From Chloroflexaceae bacterium UBA1466 (GTDB lineage Bacteria > Chloroflexota > Chloroflexia > Chloroflexales > Chloroflexaceae), in assembly GCA_002325605.1 (NCBI GenBank), contig DCSM01000156.1, positions 1 to 15,561 on the forward strand: 15,561 nucleotides of DNA, given 5' to 3'. Each line of letters opens with the position of its first letter. Within the stretch, counting starts at the first letter, position 1. Of the stretch, positions 7,014 to 13,063 are shown in pieces. The position numbers and the translations under genes are program-made. The notes beneath the pieces were generated by a model. It saw only the letters and a program-made list of their open reading frames with translations. It did not search any database and was not told where the DNA came from.

Positions 7014-7049
7014 AGCGGCTCTGGTTTAAGCGATTTAGGGCCGCTTTTT
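7014..7049 (+). terminator. Intrinsic terminator of the alpha/beta hydrolase gene
   Basis: AGCGGCTCT (7014-7022) pairs with AGGGCCGCT (7037-7045) through 9 pairs including one U-G (7020 with 7039), with a 14-base loop and TTTTT at 7045-7049. On the minus strand the wobble becomes an A-C mismatch, so plus-strand use fits better. The right arm and T-run lie inside the last codons of the converging esterase gene. Confidence 0.65.
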
Positions 7050-8213
7050 GCCCTTTTTGTCCCCAGAGATGCGAGCCACCAAACCACGGACAGCTTTGCT
7101 GACCCGCTGGAAAAGGCGCGAAAGAAGCGGCGGTTTGGTCACACTCGCCTGCGGCTTGGCCAAAACGAAAGTGGCTCCTGCGGGGACAAGCATTGGCTCA
7201 GGCTCAGGCAGCGTCTTCATGGGGTGTTCGAGGAAAAAGTCAACCAGCAATTGGCTGGCCTTTGGCCCCGTGGGGTCGGTGTAAGAACCCGTTTTTGAAC
7301 CCCCAGGCCAGCCATGTTTCATTCCGTCAATCAGGTATTTCTTCATTAAGACTTCACTGGTCTGGTCACAATAGACATATTCGGTGTAAGACCGACCATT
7401 CGTTACGTTGCGCTGGATGACTTCTGTCGGGGTCAGATCAGCGACGGTCAAAGGGTCTTCCCCCGCCACTAGCTGATTAGTGCGCCCCCATTGCGCGATT
7501 ACCTGATCCGCATTGATCGGCGCAACGGTCATATCAGCAGTGCCATGAAAAACAATCACGGGCATAATCCGCTTGCGATTGCCCATCGCCTCAAAAGCTA
7601 GGGTAGCTTGCATGCGGGGGTCGGGGCCCCCGCGCAGCATTACAAAGATACCTTTGACCGCGCTTGTAGTAGCTTTGTACTGTAAACCTGCACAAATGCC
7701 AATTGCAGCGAACAGATCGGGGTAAGTTGCGCCCAAAATCGTAGCCATTGTTGCGCCTGCCGAAATGCCTGCAACGTAGACTCGCCGATTGTCAATAGCG
7801 AAATCCTGCTTTACCTGGTTGACAATTCCCACTAAATCGCGGGGTTCACCTCTTCCACGCACTTGATTTTCAGGTTTATACCAATTCCAACAACGTACCC
7901 GATGATTTGCTCGTGTTTGTTCGGGATAAACTACAATAAAATTAGCGCGTTCAGCATATTCATTCATTTCTGTGCCACGAGCAAAGTTCTCAGGATCTTG
8001 ATTGCAACCATGGAGCAGCAGAAAGAGCGGAACAGGCTCTTCAGGGCGATAACCTGTGGGAATGTACAGCTTATAAGTCCGTTTATTGTAATTTCGCACC
8101 ACAAATTCGCCTTCACGGACCCTCTTTGAAGAAGCCGAAACCGCATTGGATAGCGATAGCAAGGAAAACATAGGCGGCACAAACTCCTCTTTTTTAGATT
8201 CTAGGGCTTGCAT
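7035..8213 (-). CDS. PHB-depolymerase-family esterase (LpqC-like)
   Basis: This 392-residue esterase of the PHB depolymerase/LpqC/feruloyl-esterase group would hydrolyse ester bonds in polyesters or plant-type esters; the actual substrate is unknown. Visible features are the oxyanion motif LFLLLHGCNQDPENFA (63-78), the lipase box GISAG with nucleophile S151, the acid D227 in FHGTADMTV, and H300 in DGMKHGWPGG. The core ends near 330. A Pro-rich linker and a strongly basic tail (about 360-392, ending DKKGKKRP) follow, which is not typical of the core family. No clear signal peptide is seen: the first 14 residues are polar, and a start at M15 would give only a short hydrophobic run. Export is therefore uncertain, although relatives are often secreted. 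The gene stands alone, converging on the alpha/beta hydrolase. Confidence 0.88.
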   Translation of the reverse strand: MQALESKKEEFVPPMFSLLSLSNAVSASSKRVREGEFVVRNYNKRTYKLYIPTGYRPEEPVPLFLLLHGCNQDPENFARGTEMNEYAERANFIVVYPEQTRANHRVRCWNWYKPENQVRGRGEPRDLVGIVNQVKQDFAIDNRRVYVAGISAGATMATILGATYPDLFAAIGICAGLQYKATTSAVKGIFVMLRGGPDPRMQATLAFEAMGNRKRIMPVIVFHGTADMTVAPINADQVIAQWGRTNQLVAGEDPLTVADLTPTEVIQRNVTNGRSYTEYVYCDQTSEVLMKKYLIDGMKHGWPGGSKTGSYTDPTGPKASQLLVDFFLEHPMKTLPEPEPMLVPAGATFVLAKPQASVTKPPLLSRLFQRVSKAVRGLVARISGDKKGKKRP

Positions 8214-8225
8214 TTTCTCGATTGT

Positions 8226-8254
8226 AACATAATCCTTATCTGTTGTGATTGACA
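8226..8254 (-). promoter_or_regulatory. Candidate promoter of the esterase gene
   Basis: On the minus strand TGTCAA (8254 to 8249) is followed after 17 bases by TATGTT (8231 to 8226). The start point would fall close to the start codon at 8213, giving a very short leader. The match to consensus is moderate. Confidence 0.35.
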
Positions 8255-8584
8255 GGATTCAAAACTTGTACCAAAAGAATGCTCTTTTTTTCTTATCTCT
8301 CCTCTTTTGCTTCCTAAAAGCAATAAATAACACTTACAATGCTAAATACACTCTCTTTTGATCTGTAAAGTTCTTTTCCTGGCAGTTATGATTTTGGTGA
8401 TGCCAAAGTCAAGAGTCGTGAAGCTTAGATTCCAGGAGGCCAAAGGCTTCAGCCTTTGGGGGCCAATGGCTAAAGCCATTGGATTCCTGTTGCCAAAAAG
8501 ACTCCCAAAGTTCACTACCCTTACATGACTACTATTATTTTAGTGGTCTTTATATCCGTGTAAAAACTAAGTCTGAGAGGTTTT
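8255..8584. other. Intergenic spacer between divergent genes
   Basis: No coding potential is evident. It holds the paired palindromes at 8440-8482, a small hairpin (TTTGG 8393-8397 with CCAAA 8403-8407), and a weak plus-strand promoter candidate TTCACT (8511-8516), 16 bases, TATTAT (8533-8538) for the downstream gene. The left half is AT-rich with many T-runs. Confidence 0.5.
8440..8482. repeat. Twin REP-like palindromes, GGCT-NN-AGCC core
   Basis: The two perfect 9-bp hairpins are CCAAAGGCT (8440-8448), TC, AGCCTTTGG (8451-8459) and CCAATGGCT (8463-8471), AA, AGCCATTGG (8474-8482). They lie 3 bases apart and are flanked by ATTCC on both sides. The cores match the palindromes at 157 and 5945, while the outer pairs vary in a compensated way. 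Confidence 0.75.
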
Positions 8585-9766
8585 ATGCCTAATCTGAAAA
8601 ATGTTCCTCTCGAATCGCAGCTATCTATCGCCTTTTTACCTGAGCTAATTGCTGCTTTACCTTCAGAATTGCAAATCATCGCTGAACGTTTATTTTTTAT
8701 CGAGCGCGTTAAAGGTCATACTGTCCCTCCACCGCTAATGCACGAATGGATTAGACACTATTTCGGTGATATAGCGTTAGTTTGCGATCAGACTATCGTC
8801 AAAATCGTTAATAGACTTACCCTGGAAGCGGCAACTTATAATCCGCTGCGCGGCCAACGTCCTCAAGAAGCTGGTGATAATTCCCAAATTAGTCCTGATG
8901 AGGCTTTGGAAGCAATGTTGGCCGCTAATGCTGGCTCCCAGGACACTTTTCATGATCCACTCAATGGTACAACGGCTGATCTTTTTGGGCGCATTCGCGG
9001 CAAATATTGTCTGAGCGCCTCAAATGTTGCCAAATATGATGGCTGGCACGGCTTAGTCATTTTTGATGAATTTCATCCCTTGCGTTTCAACCTTGATCAG
9101 TTTCAAGATTACTTTGCTGTTGCTTTACGGTGGCTAATCGCGGCTCAAAAGACAGATTCAAAAGCCTGTTATCCCCTGATTACTTGGAATTGTTTATGGA
9201 AAGGGGGCGCAAGCATCGTTCACGGGCATTTACAAATGACGCTTTCGCAGGGTATGGCAGCGGGGCAGGTTGAGCGTTGGCGCAGAGCAACCATTGATTA
9301 TCGCACTCAATATCAAAGTAGTTTGTTTGCTGATCTAGCACAATTAAATCAAGCTTTGAGGCTTATTTTTCACGAATCAAATGAGGTTTGGGGTTATACC
9401 AGTTTGATTCCTGTGAAAGACCGTGAAATAGTCTTACTGCCCAAAGCGATTTTGCAACCTGAAATCTGGGCTGAAACTAACGAAAGACAGATCTGCGGAA
9501 TGCTTGAGCCACTTTGGGCTGCTACTTACACTGCTTTGCGCGAATTGATTGATGGGCAAGGCATGCGCTCTTTCAATTTGGCAGTTTATTTGCCGCCTTG
9601 CCGCCCGACCACCGAATCATGGGCTGAGATGCCTATTTGTGTTCGCATTGTTGACCGTGGCAACCCCCTCACGCGCTTGGTGAACATTGGCGCAATGGAA
9701 CTTTTTGCTAACAATATCGCTAATACTGACCCTTTTGCGCTGGCGCAAGCTCTTCGTGAAGCCTAA
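8585..9766 (+). CDS. GalT-like protein of the HIT superfamily
   Basis: This 393-residue protein resembles galactose-1-phosphate uridylyltransferases and related HIT-fold nucleotidyl transferases or phosphorylases. Near residue 86 NPLRGQRP recalls the GalT N-terminal motif. DLFGRIRGKYCLSASNVAKY (132-151) resembles the nucleotide-binding strands, and GASIVHGHLQ (208-217) carries the HxHxQ active-site pattern with H213 and H215. In GalT the motif histidine forms a covalent UMP intermediate; here which sugar or nucleotide is used is not known. A C-terminal half with SFNLAVYLPP and RIVDRGNPLTRLVNIGAMELF looks like the second HIT-like repeat. GAGAGG (8575-8580) precedes ATG 8585. The gene stands alone, with no galactose genes nearby, so a role in galactose use is not supported by context. 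Confidence 0.72.
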   Translation: MPNLKNVPLESQLSIAFLPELIAALPSELQIIAERLFFIERVKGHTVPPPLMHEWIRHYFGDIALVCDQTIVKIVNRLTLEAATYNPLRGQRPQEAGDNSQISPDEALEAMLAANAGSQDTFHDPLNGTTADLFGRIRGKYCLSASNVAKYDGWHGLVIFDEFHPLRFNLDQFQDYFAVALRWLIAAQKTDSKACYPLITWNCLWKGGASIVHGHLQMTLSQGMAAGQVERWRRATIDYRTQYQSSLFADLAQLNQALRLIFHESNEVWGYTSLIPVKDREIVLLPKAILQPEIWAETNERQICGMLEPLWAATYTALRELIDGQGMRSFNLAVYLPPCRPTTESWAEMPICVRIVDRGNPLTRLVNIGAMELFANNIANTDPFALAQALREA

Positions 9767-9809
9767 AAAGGGCAAGATGAGATTTTTGAATGACTAAAAA
9801 GCGCATCTA

Positions 9810-9838
9810 TTGACAGATTCTTAGAGGTAAGTTACCAT
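9810..9838 (+). promoter_or_regulatory. Promoter of the Crp/Fnr-type regulator gene
   Basis: A consensus TTGACA (9810-9815) is followed after 17 bases by TACCAT (9833-9838). The predicted leader to ATG 9910 is about 65 bases. This is one of the better promoter matches in the window. Confidence 0.55.
9826..9836. promoter_or_regulatory. Palindrome in promoter spacer, possible operator
   Basis: GGTAA-G-TTACC is a perfect 5-1-5 inverted repeat lying between the -35 and -10 elements and reaching into the -10. A bound dimer here would block RNA polymerase, so autorepression by the downstream regulator is possible. It does not match the usual Crp or Fnr half-sites (TGTGA or TTGAT), and it is short. 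Confidence 0.35.
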
Positions 9839-9909
9839 ATTAGGGCTAAAGAATTGAGAAAATAACTGAAAAGTGGCCATAGAAAACCTTTTTGCCAGAG
9901 GAAAATGTC

Positions 9910-10566
9910 ATGTCACCTAGCTTGAAGAAAAAATTTTGTCAAGAGCAGCTTAGGGAACTGTTTGCAGCGCAGGGGACAAAGTTAGCGTTTCAGCCCCACA
10001 ACTTTATCTATACCCCTAATCATGCGGCCCAATCGCTCTATTTACTCGAAACGGGCCAGGTTAGCCTTCAAATGCTATCAACGGAGGGGCGTATTCTAAC
10101 GTTGCAAATGATTGAGGAACAACAGATTTTTGGGTATATGGCCCTCACAAAGAGCCTCAATTATGATACTTTTGCCGAAACAACTAAAGTGGTCAGCGTG
10201 CTTGCCCTTTCCCACGAAACGATTTTACGTGAAATAGCGACCAAACCAACACTGGGGCTAATTTTCCTAGAGGCTTTGGCCCATTATCGCCTCCTTGTGA
10301 GCCGCCGATTGGACGAAGTTGCTTTTAAGTCAGTTACGGCTCGTTTGGCTTCGCTCTTTTTGGATATGGCGGGAGCCTCTAGCGAAGAACAGCCCTTTCG
10401 TTTGCCGCCGCGGACGCATCAGCAATTAGCCGAAATGATCAATGCCTATCGGGAAACGGTAACAAAAGTAATCAATCAATTTCGGGCTGCCAAGTTGCTA
10501 GATATTGACCGTTCGGGCATTACACTGCTCAATCTCTCGCGTTTGCGCGAATTGGCCCAGAACTAA
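9910..10566 (+). CDS. Crp/Fnr-family transcriptional regulator
   Basis: This 218-residue dimeric-type DNA-binding regulator has an N-terminal cyclic-nucleotide-binding beta-roll (about 12-110), a long dimerisation helix (about 118-150) and a winged helix-turn-helix (about 165-215). The recognition helix is AYRETVTKVINQFRAAKLL (179-197). In place of the E. coli Crp phosphate-binding segment FGELAL...RAA, the protein has FGYMALTKSLNYDTFAE, so the GE pair and the Arg-Ser that bind cAMP are missing. The single Cys at position 10 cannot hold an Fnr-type iron-sulfur cluster. The effector is therefore unknown and is probably not cAMP. ATG 9910 is preferred: AGAGGA (9897-9902) is 7 bases upstream, while the TTG at 9892 has no site. 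It faces the glycosyltransferase gene tail to tail. Confidence 0.9.
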   Translation: MSPSLKKKFCQEQLRELFAAQGTKLAFQPHNFIYTPNHAAQSLYLLETGQVSLQMLSTEGRILTLQMIEEQQIFGYMALTKSLNYDTFAETTKVVSVLALSHETILREIATKPTLGLIFLEALAHYRLLVSRRLDEVAFKSVTARLASLFLDMAGASSEEQPFRLPPRTHQQLAEMINAYRETVTKVINQFRAAKLLDIDRSGITLLNLSRLRELAQN

Positions 10567-10663
10567 AAGCGTTTTTCCTCACTACTTTTCCTTCCCTTTC
10601 TTCATTTCCTTACCGAAAATGATCCTTTAGTAAAAGAGGCTTCCAGCGCTTGAGCAAAATTGC
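10567..10663. other. Convergent intergenic gap, no clear terminator
   Basis: This gap lies between the Crp/Fnr-type gene and the glycosyltransferase gene, tail to tail. The left part is pyrimidine-rich on the plus strand. A weak stem TTGAGC/GCTTAA with an AAAATT loop overlaps the glycosyltransferase stop but has no T-run. I see no convincing terminator for either gene. Confidence 0.45.
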
Positions 10664-11431
10664 TTAATTCTGGGTAGTTTCTTTTGGTAAATTGGCTCGT
10701 CGCTCGGCTATTTGGCGCAGATGACTGCGTTGAATGACTAGTTTCCACCAAAGTTCAAGCAATTGAATCCCCGTGCGCCATAAGCGCGGAAAGTTGAAAA
10801 ATTGGCTTTTCCCGTAAGTCCGCAGGTAGTGTTGCACAGGCACTTCAGCAAATTGAAAGCCTGCATCTTGCAATTTTTTCACTAATTCCAAGCAGATTGT
10901 GCCACTATCCGATTCTAAATCTATCACATCGAAAACATTGCGCCGAATCAAGCGAAAATCGCAATCAACATCTCGTGGTTTGAGGCCAAAAATGAGTCTC
11001 ACAAACCAATTATACAATCTTCCAATCAGAATTCGATGGAAAGGGTCATTGCGATCTGTTTTCCAGCCCTGGACAATCGCAATATCATCTTGCAGCGCGG
11101 GAACGAGAAGCTGTAATTCTAACGGATTATATTGGGCATCGCCATCAGTGTAGAAAATCAGGTCTTTGGTAGCCTTTGCAAAGGCTTTACGTAAAGCTCC
11201 ACCGTAGCCAAGCGGTTCATTATAGGTAAAAACTCTTAGGTTTGGATAGTGTTTGGCTAAAGTTTCCAACACTTCTTTGGTATAATCGGTGCTACCATTC
11301 TCAATAACGAGGACTTCAAAGTCATCAGTCAGCGTTTCCAAAGCACCATAAACTGCAGCAACCATGCTGCCAATCGTTCCCGCATCATTGCAAGCGGGGA
11401 AAAAAGCTGTAATACTTGGGCGTTTCAGCAT
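10664..11431 (-). CDS. Family 2 glycosyltransferase
   Basis: This 255-residue GT-A fold transferase resembles dolichyl-phosphate mannose synthase and polyprenyl-phosphate sugar transferases. It carries FFPACNDAGTIGSMV (10-24), the nucleotide-binding ENGSTD (44-49), and the metal-binding DGD (96-98) within FYTDGDAQYNP. GYGGAL (75-80) and the DCDFRLIRR segment are also typical. It lacks the C-terminal membrane helices of some relatives; the tail has only an amphipathic Trp/Leu stretch (about 217-235). The donor and acceptor are not determined, but an undecaprenyl- or lipid-linked acceptor in envelope glycan synthesis is a reasonable inference. The start at 11431 was chosen because AGAAAGGA lies just upstream; a longer start at 11479 would place coding sequence over a perfect promoter -10 element. 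Confidence 0.9.
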   Translation of the reverse strand: MLKRPSITAFFPACNDAGTIGSMVAAVYGALETLTDDFEVLVIENGSTDYTKEVLETLAKHYPNLRVFTYNEPLGYGGALRKAFAKATKDLIFYTDGDAQYNPLELQLLVPALQDDIAIVQGWKTDRNDPFHRILIGRLYNWFVRLIFGLKPRDVDCDFRLIRRNVFDVIDLESDSGTICLELVKKLQDAGFQFAEVPVQHYLRTYGKSQFFNFPRLWRTGIQLLELWWKLVIQRSHLRQIAERRANLPKETTQN

Positions 11432-11467
11432 TTTAATCCTTTCTGAGTGGATGTTGAACAAAGCGAG

Positions 11468-11476
11468 ATTATAACA
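11468..11476 (-). promoter_or_regulatory. Extended -10 promoter of the glycosyltransferase gene
   Basis: On the minus strand TGTTATAAT (11476 to 11468) is a perfect TATAAT with the TGn extension. There is no good -35; that position falls within the terminator hairpin of the upstream SPFH gene. The leader to the ATG at 11431 would be about 30 bases. Confidence 0.6.
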
Positions 11477-11477
11477 C

Positions 11478-11504
11478 AAAAAAGAAGCAGGGTTTTTACC
11501 TGCT
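11478..11504 (-). terminator. Intrinsic terminator of the SPFH gene
   Basis: On the minus strand AGCAGG (11504-11499), a 7-base loop, and CCTGCT (11491-11486) are followed by TCTTTTTTG. The flanking A- and T-runs could extend the stem and give some activity on the other strand. It directly abuts the glycosyltransferase promoter. A second short palindrome, TCGCTAA-CT-TTAGCGA (11517-11532), lies between it and the SPFH stop. Confidence 0.7.
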
Positions 11505-11541
11505 CCTTCTTTTAGTTCGCTAACTTTAGCGATTTTAGTGA

Positions 11542-12531
11542 TTAAGGTTGTTTAGGCGTTTGGTTTGTGCCCGTAAGGCTCGAAATGTCAACAAACGGAT
11601 TTGCACCCGTCCCTTGCATTAGCGGAAGTTTGCCATCCCAGCGTTGCATCTGCTGATAGCGAATCAAGTCCGAAGTAAGGCTTTCGGCGAGCATTTTATT
11701 AGCTTCGGTCTGAGCCTGAGCGCGAATCCGAATAGATTGTGCTTCACCCTCAGCCTGCGCTTTGGTGGCGTTAGCCCTGCCCTCGGCCTCAACTTTGTCC
11801 TGTTCAGCCTTTGTTCGGGCCTGCTCCAGTTGATATTTCTGTTGCTCGGCCTGCTGTTGAGCTTGAATCTTAATATCGAGGGCTTTTTGCAACGATTCAG
11901 TAAGATGAACTTCCCGAATGCCAAAAGAAATTAACTCTAAGTGGCGCAAACTAAATTCGGCTTTCAGAATTTGCTCCACTTCTGCTGCAATATCCCCTCG
12001 CTTGCTGGCCGTAATCCCTTCCCAACCATATTTGGCCGCGATAACTGGGACTTGTGAACGAGTATATTGACGCACCACGCGATCTTCAACAATATCAATC
12101 CCTGCGCCGCCCCAATCTTGATAGAGAACAGCAGCTTCGTCCCGTTTCACTTTATATTGAATTACCACATCTAAGTTAAGTTGCTGTCCCTCACTGCTCT
12201 GAACCTTGACGCTATCATCACCTTGAGTCGAGCCTTCAGAACTTTTCTGCACCATCGAATAGTTTTGAATCGTTACGGGATATTCTTGAATCGCTTGCGT
12301 AAAGGGATTGATGAAGGCCCAACCTGGCTCTAATGCGCCAGTAGTAACATTATGCGTAAGTTTATCGAATACAATCCCCACATAGCCAGGGCGAATGTTG
12401 CGCCAAGCAGTTAAAACCAGCGAAAGGAGAATTACCGCCAGGATTCCTATAACCGTCAAGGTGCTTAACCTCGCAACAACATCTCTTTTGAGTTCAGGTA
12501 GTTTGCTGATGTCAGGGTTTTTTCGTGTCAT
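11542..12531 (-). CDS. SPFH/prohibitin-family membrane protein
   Basis: This 329-residue member of the stomatin/prohibitin/flotillin superfamily would scaffold membrane domains and form ring-like oligomers. A short cytoplasmic lead and one membrane helix (about 24-43) are followed by the band-7 domain (about 45-215: RPGYVGIVFDKL, LEPGWAFINPFTQ, LNLDVVIQYKV, FGIREVHLTES). A long Gln/Glu/Ala/Lys-rich coiled coil (about 218-290, with KAQAEGEAQSIRIRAQAQ) comes next, then a Pro/Thr tail. The layout is like prohibitin and bacterial HflK/HflC or QmcA. AGAGGA lies 9 bases upstream of the ATG. Its first 20 bases overlap the end of the 69-residue membrane protein gene, so the two are translated together. 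Which protease or partner it serves cannot be read from the window; no NfeD gene is adjacent. Confidence 0.93.
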   Translation of the reverse strand: MTRKNPDISKLPELKRDVVARLSTLTVIGILAVILLSLVLTAWRNIRPGYVGIVFDKLTHNVTTGALEPGWAFINPFTQAIQEYPVTIQNYSMVQKSSEGSTQGDDSVKVQSSEGQQLNLDVVIQYKVKRDEAAVLYQDWGGAGIDIVEDRVVRQYTRSQVPVIAAKYGWEGITASKRGDIAAEVEQILKAEFSLRHLELISFGIREVHLTESLQKALDIKIQAQQQAEQQKYQLEQARTKAEQDKVEAEGRANATKAQAEGEAQSIRIRAQAQTEANKMLAESLTSDLIRYQQMQRWDGKLPLMQGTGANPFVDISSLTGTNQTPKQP

Positions 12532-12721
12532 GTCGTGGTTCCTCTAGCTTTCTAACGTGATCTAAGGCTTCTTCATCCACAATCTCTTCCACCGCTTCGT
12601 CGAATGAATGCCCCAAACCTCGCAGCCAATGCAGAATGAGGGGCGCAAGAGTGACTCCCAGTTGCCAAGCGACCAGGATTAAGATCAAAACAATGAAAGC
12701 CTCTAACAAAGTTGGAGTCAT
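12512..12721 (-). CDS. Small single-pass membrane protein, SPFH partner
   Basis: This 69-residue protein has no recognised family. A membrane helix (about residues 6-31) is followed by an acidic amphipathic stretch (about 38-56, with DEAVEEIVDEEALDHV) and a polar, charged C-terminus. An AAGGA ribosome site lies about 8 bases before the ATG, and an extended -10 promoter lies about 30 bases further up. It overlaps the SPFH start by 20 bases, which is the main evidence that it is a real gene and that the products may act together. An NfeD-like role would be speculation, since the protein is much shorter and has no OB-fold region. Confidence 0.78.
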   Translation of the reverse strand: MTPTLLEAFIVLILILVAWQLGVTLAPLILHWLRGLGHSFDEAVEEIVDEEALDHVRKLEEPRHDTKKP

Positions 12722-12750
12722 AGACCGTTCCTTGTTTAATTCTTGGCTTT

Positions 12751-12759
12751 ATTATAGCA
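12751..12759 (-). promoter_or_regulatory. Extended -10 promoter of the SPFH operon
   Basis: On the minus strand TGCTATAAT (12759 to 12751) is a perfect TATAAT with a TGn extension. The -35 is poor (GTGCAA at 17 bases). It lies just downstream of the tRNA-Lys terminator, so the operon starts anew here. Confidence 0.6.
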
Positions 12760-12782
12760 CTTTTGGCTTTGCCTTGCACACG

Positions 12783-12818
12783 AGAAAACAAAAACTCACT
12801 CTTGTTACAGAGTGAGTT
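12783..12818 (-). terminator. Intrinsic terminator of the tRNA-Lys gene
   Basis: A perfect 10-bp stem AACTCACTCT (12793-12802) with AGAGTGAGTT (12809-12818) has a 6-base loop. On the minus strand it is followed by TTTGTTTTCTCG. It lies 6 bases beyond the tRNA 3' end. Confidence 0.85.
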
Positions 12819-12823
12819 GCGTT

Positions 12824-12898
12824 TGGTGAGCCGGGTAGGGATCGAACCTACGACCAACGGATTAAAAGTCCGATGCTCTACCACTGAGCTACCGGCCC
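12824..12898 (-). tRNA. tRNA-Lys (anticodon TTT)
   Basis: A full cloverleaf is visible on the minus strand. The acceptor stem GGGCCGG pairs with CCGGCTC (one G-U). The D-arm is GCTCAGTGGTAGAGC. The anticodon stem CGGA/TCCG carries the loop CTTTTAA with anticodon TTT. The T-arm has GGTTCGATCC. The discriminator is A and CCA is encoded (12826-12824). It reads AAA and AAG lysine codons. It has its own promoter and terminator and is a single-gene unit. Confidence 0.97.
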
Positions 12899-12927
12899 AT
12901 TTTGTAGCCCTTTCAAAAGCACACCTT

Positions 12928-12956
12928 AGTCTAGCACAATTTCTTACGCTTGTCAA
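12928..12956 (-). promoter_or_regulatory. Promoter of tRNA-Lys
   Basis: On the minus strand a consensus TTGACA (12956 to 12951), a 17-base spacer and TAGACT (12933 to 12928) with a TGC extension form a strong sigma70-type promoter. The 5' leader would be about 20 bases. Confidence 0.78.
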
Positions 12957-12994
12957 GGGGAACTTTTATGCTCAGAACCTAGCCAAATATCCTA

Positions 12995-13023
12995 TAGACA
13001 AAGAAAGGCATAAGACCTATAAT
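12995..13023 (+). promoter_or_regulatory. Promoter of the Ig/macroglobulin-like gene
   Basis: TAGACA (12995-13000), 17 bases, then a perfect TATAAT (13018-13023). With AGGAG at 13053-13057 and ATG at 13064 the leader is about 34 bases. It diverges from the tRNA promoter, leaving about 38 bases between the two -35 boxes. Confidence 0.7.
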
Positions 13024-13063
13024 GAGAGCAAGCTGCACTTTCATGTAGATTTAGGAGCAGAAA

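Noticed and set aside
12573..12956. Minus-strand open frame of 127 codons across the tRNA
   Set aside because: It translates the tRNA-Lys gene, giving the familiar false AGSSVVEHRTFNP-type peptide, and overlaps the 69-residue gene.
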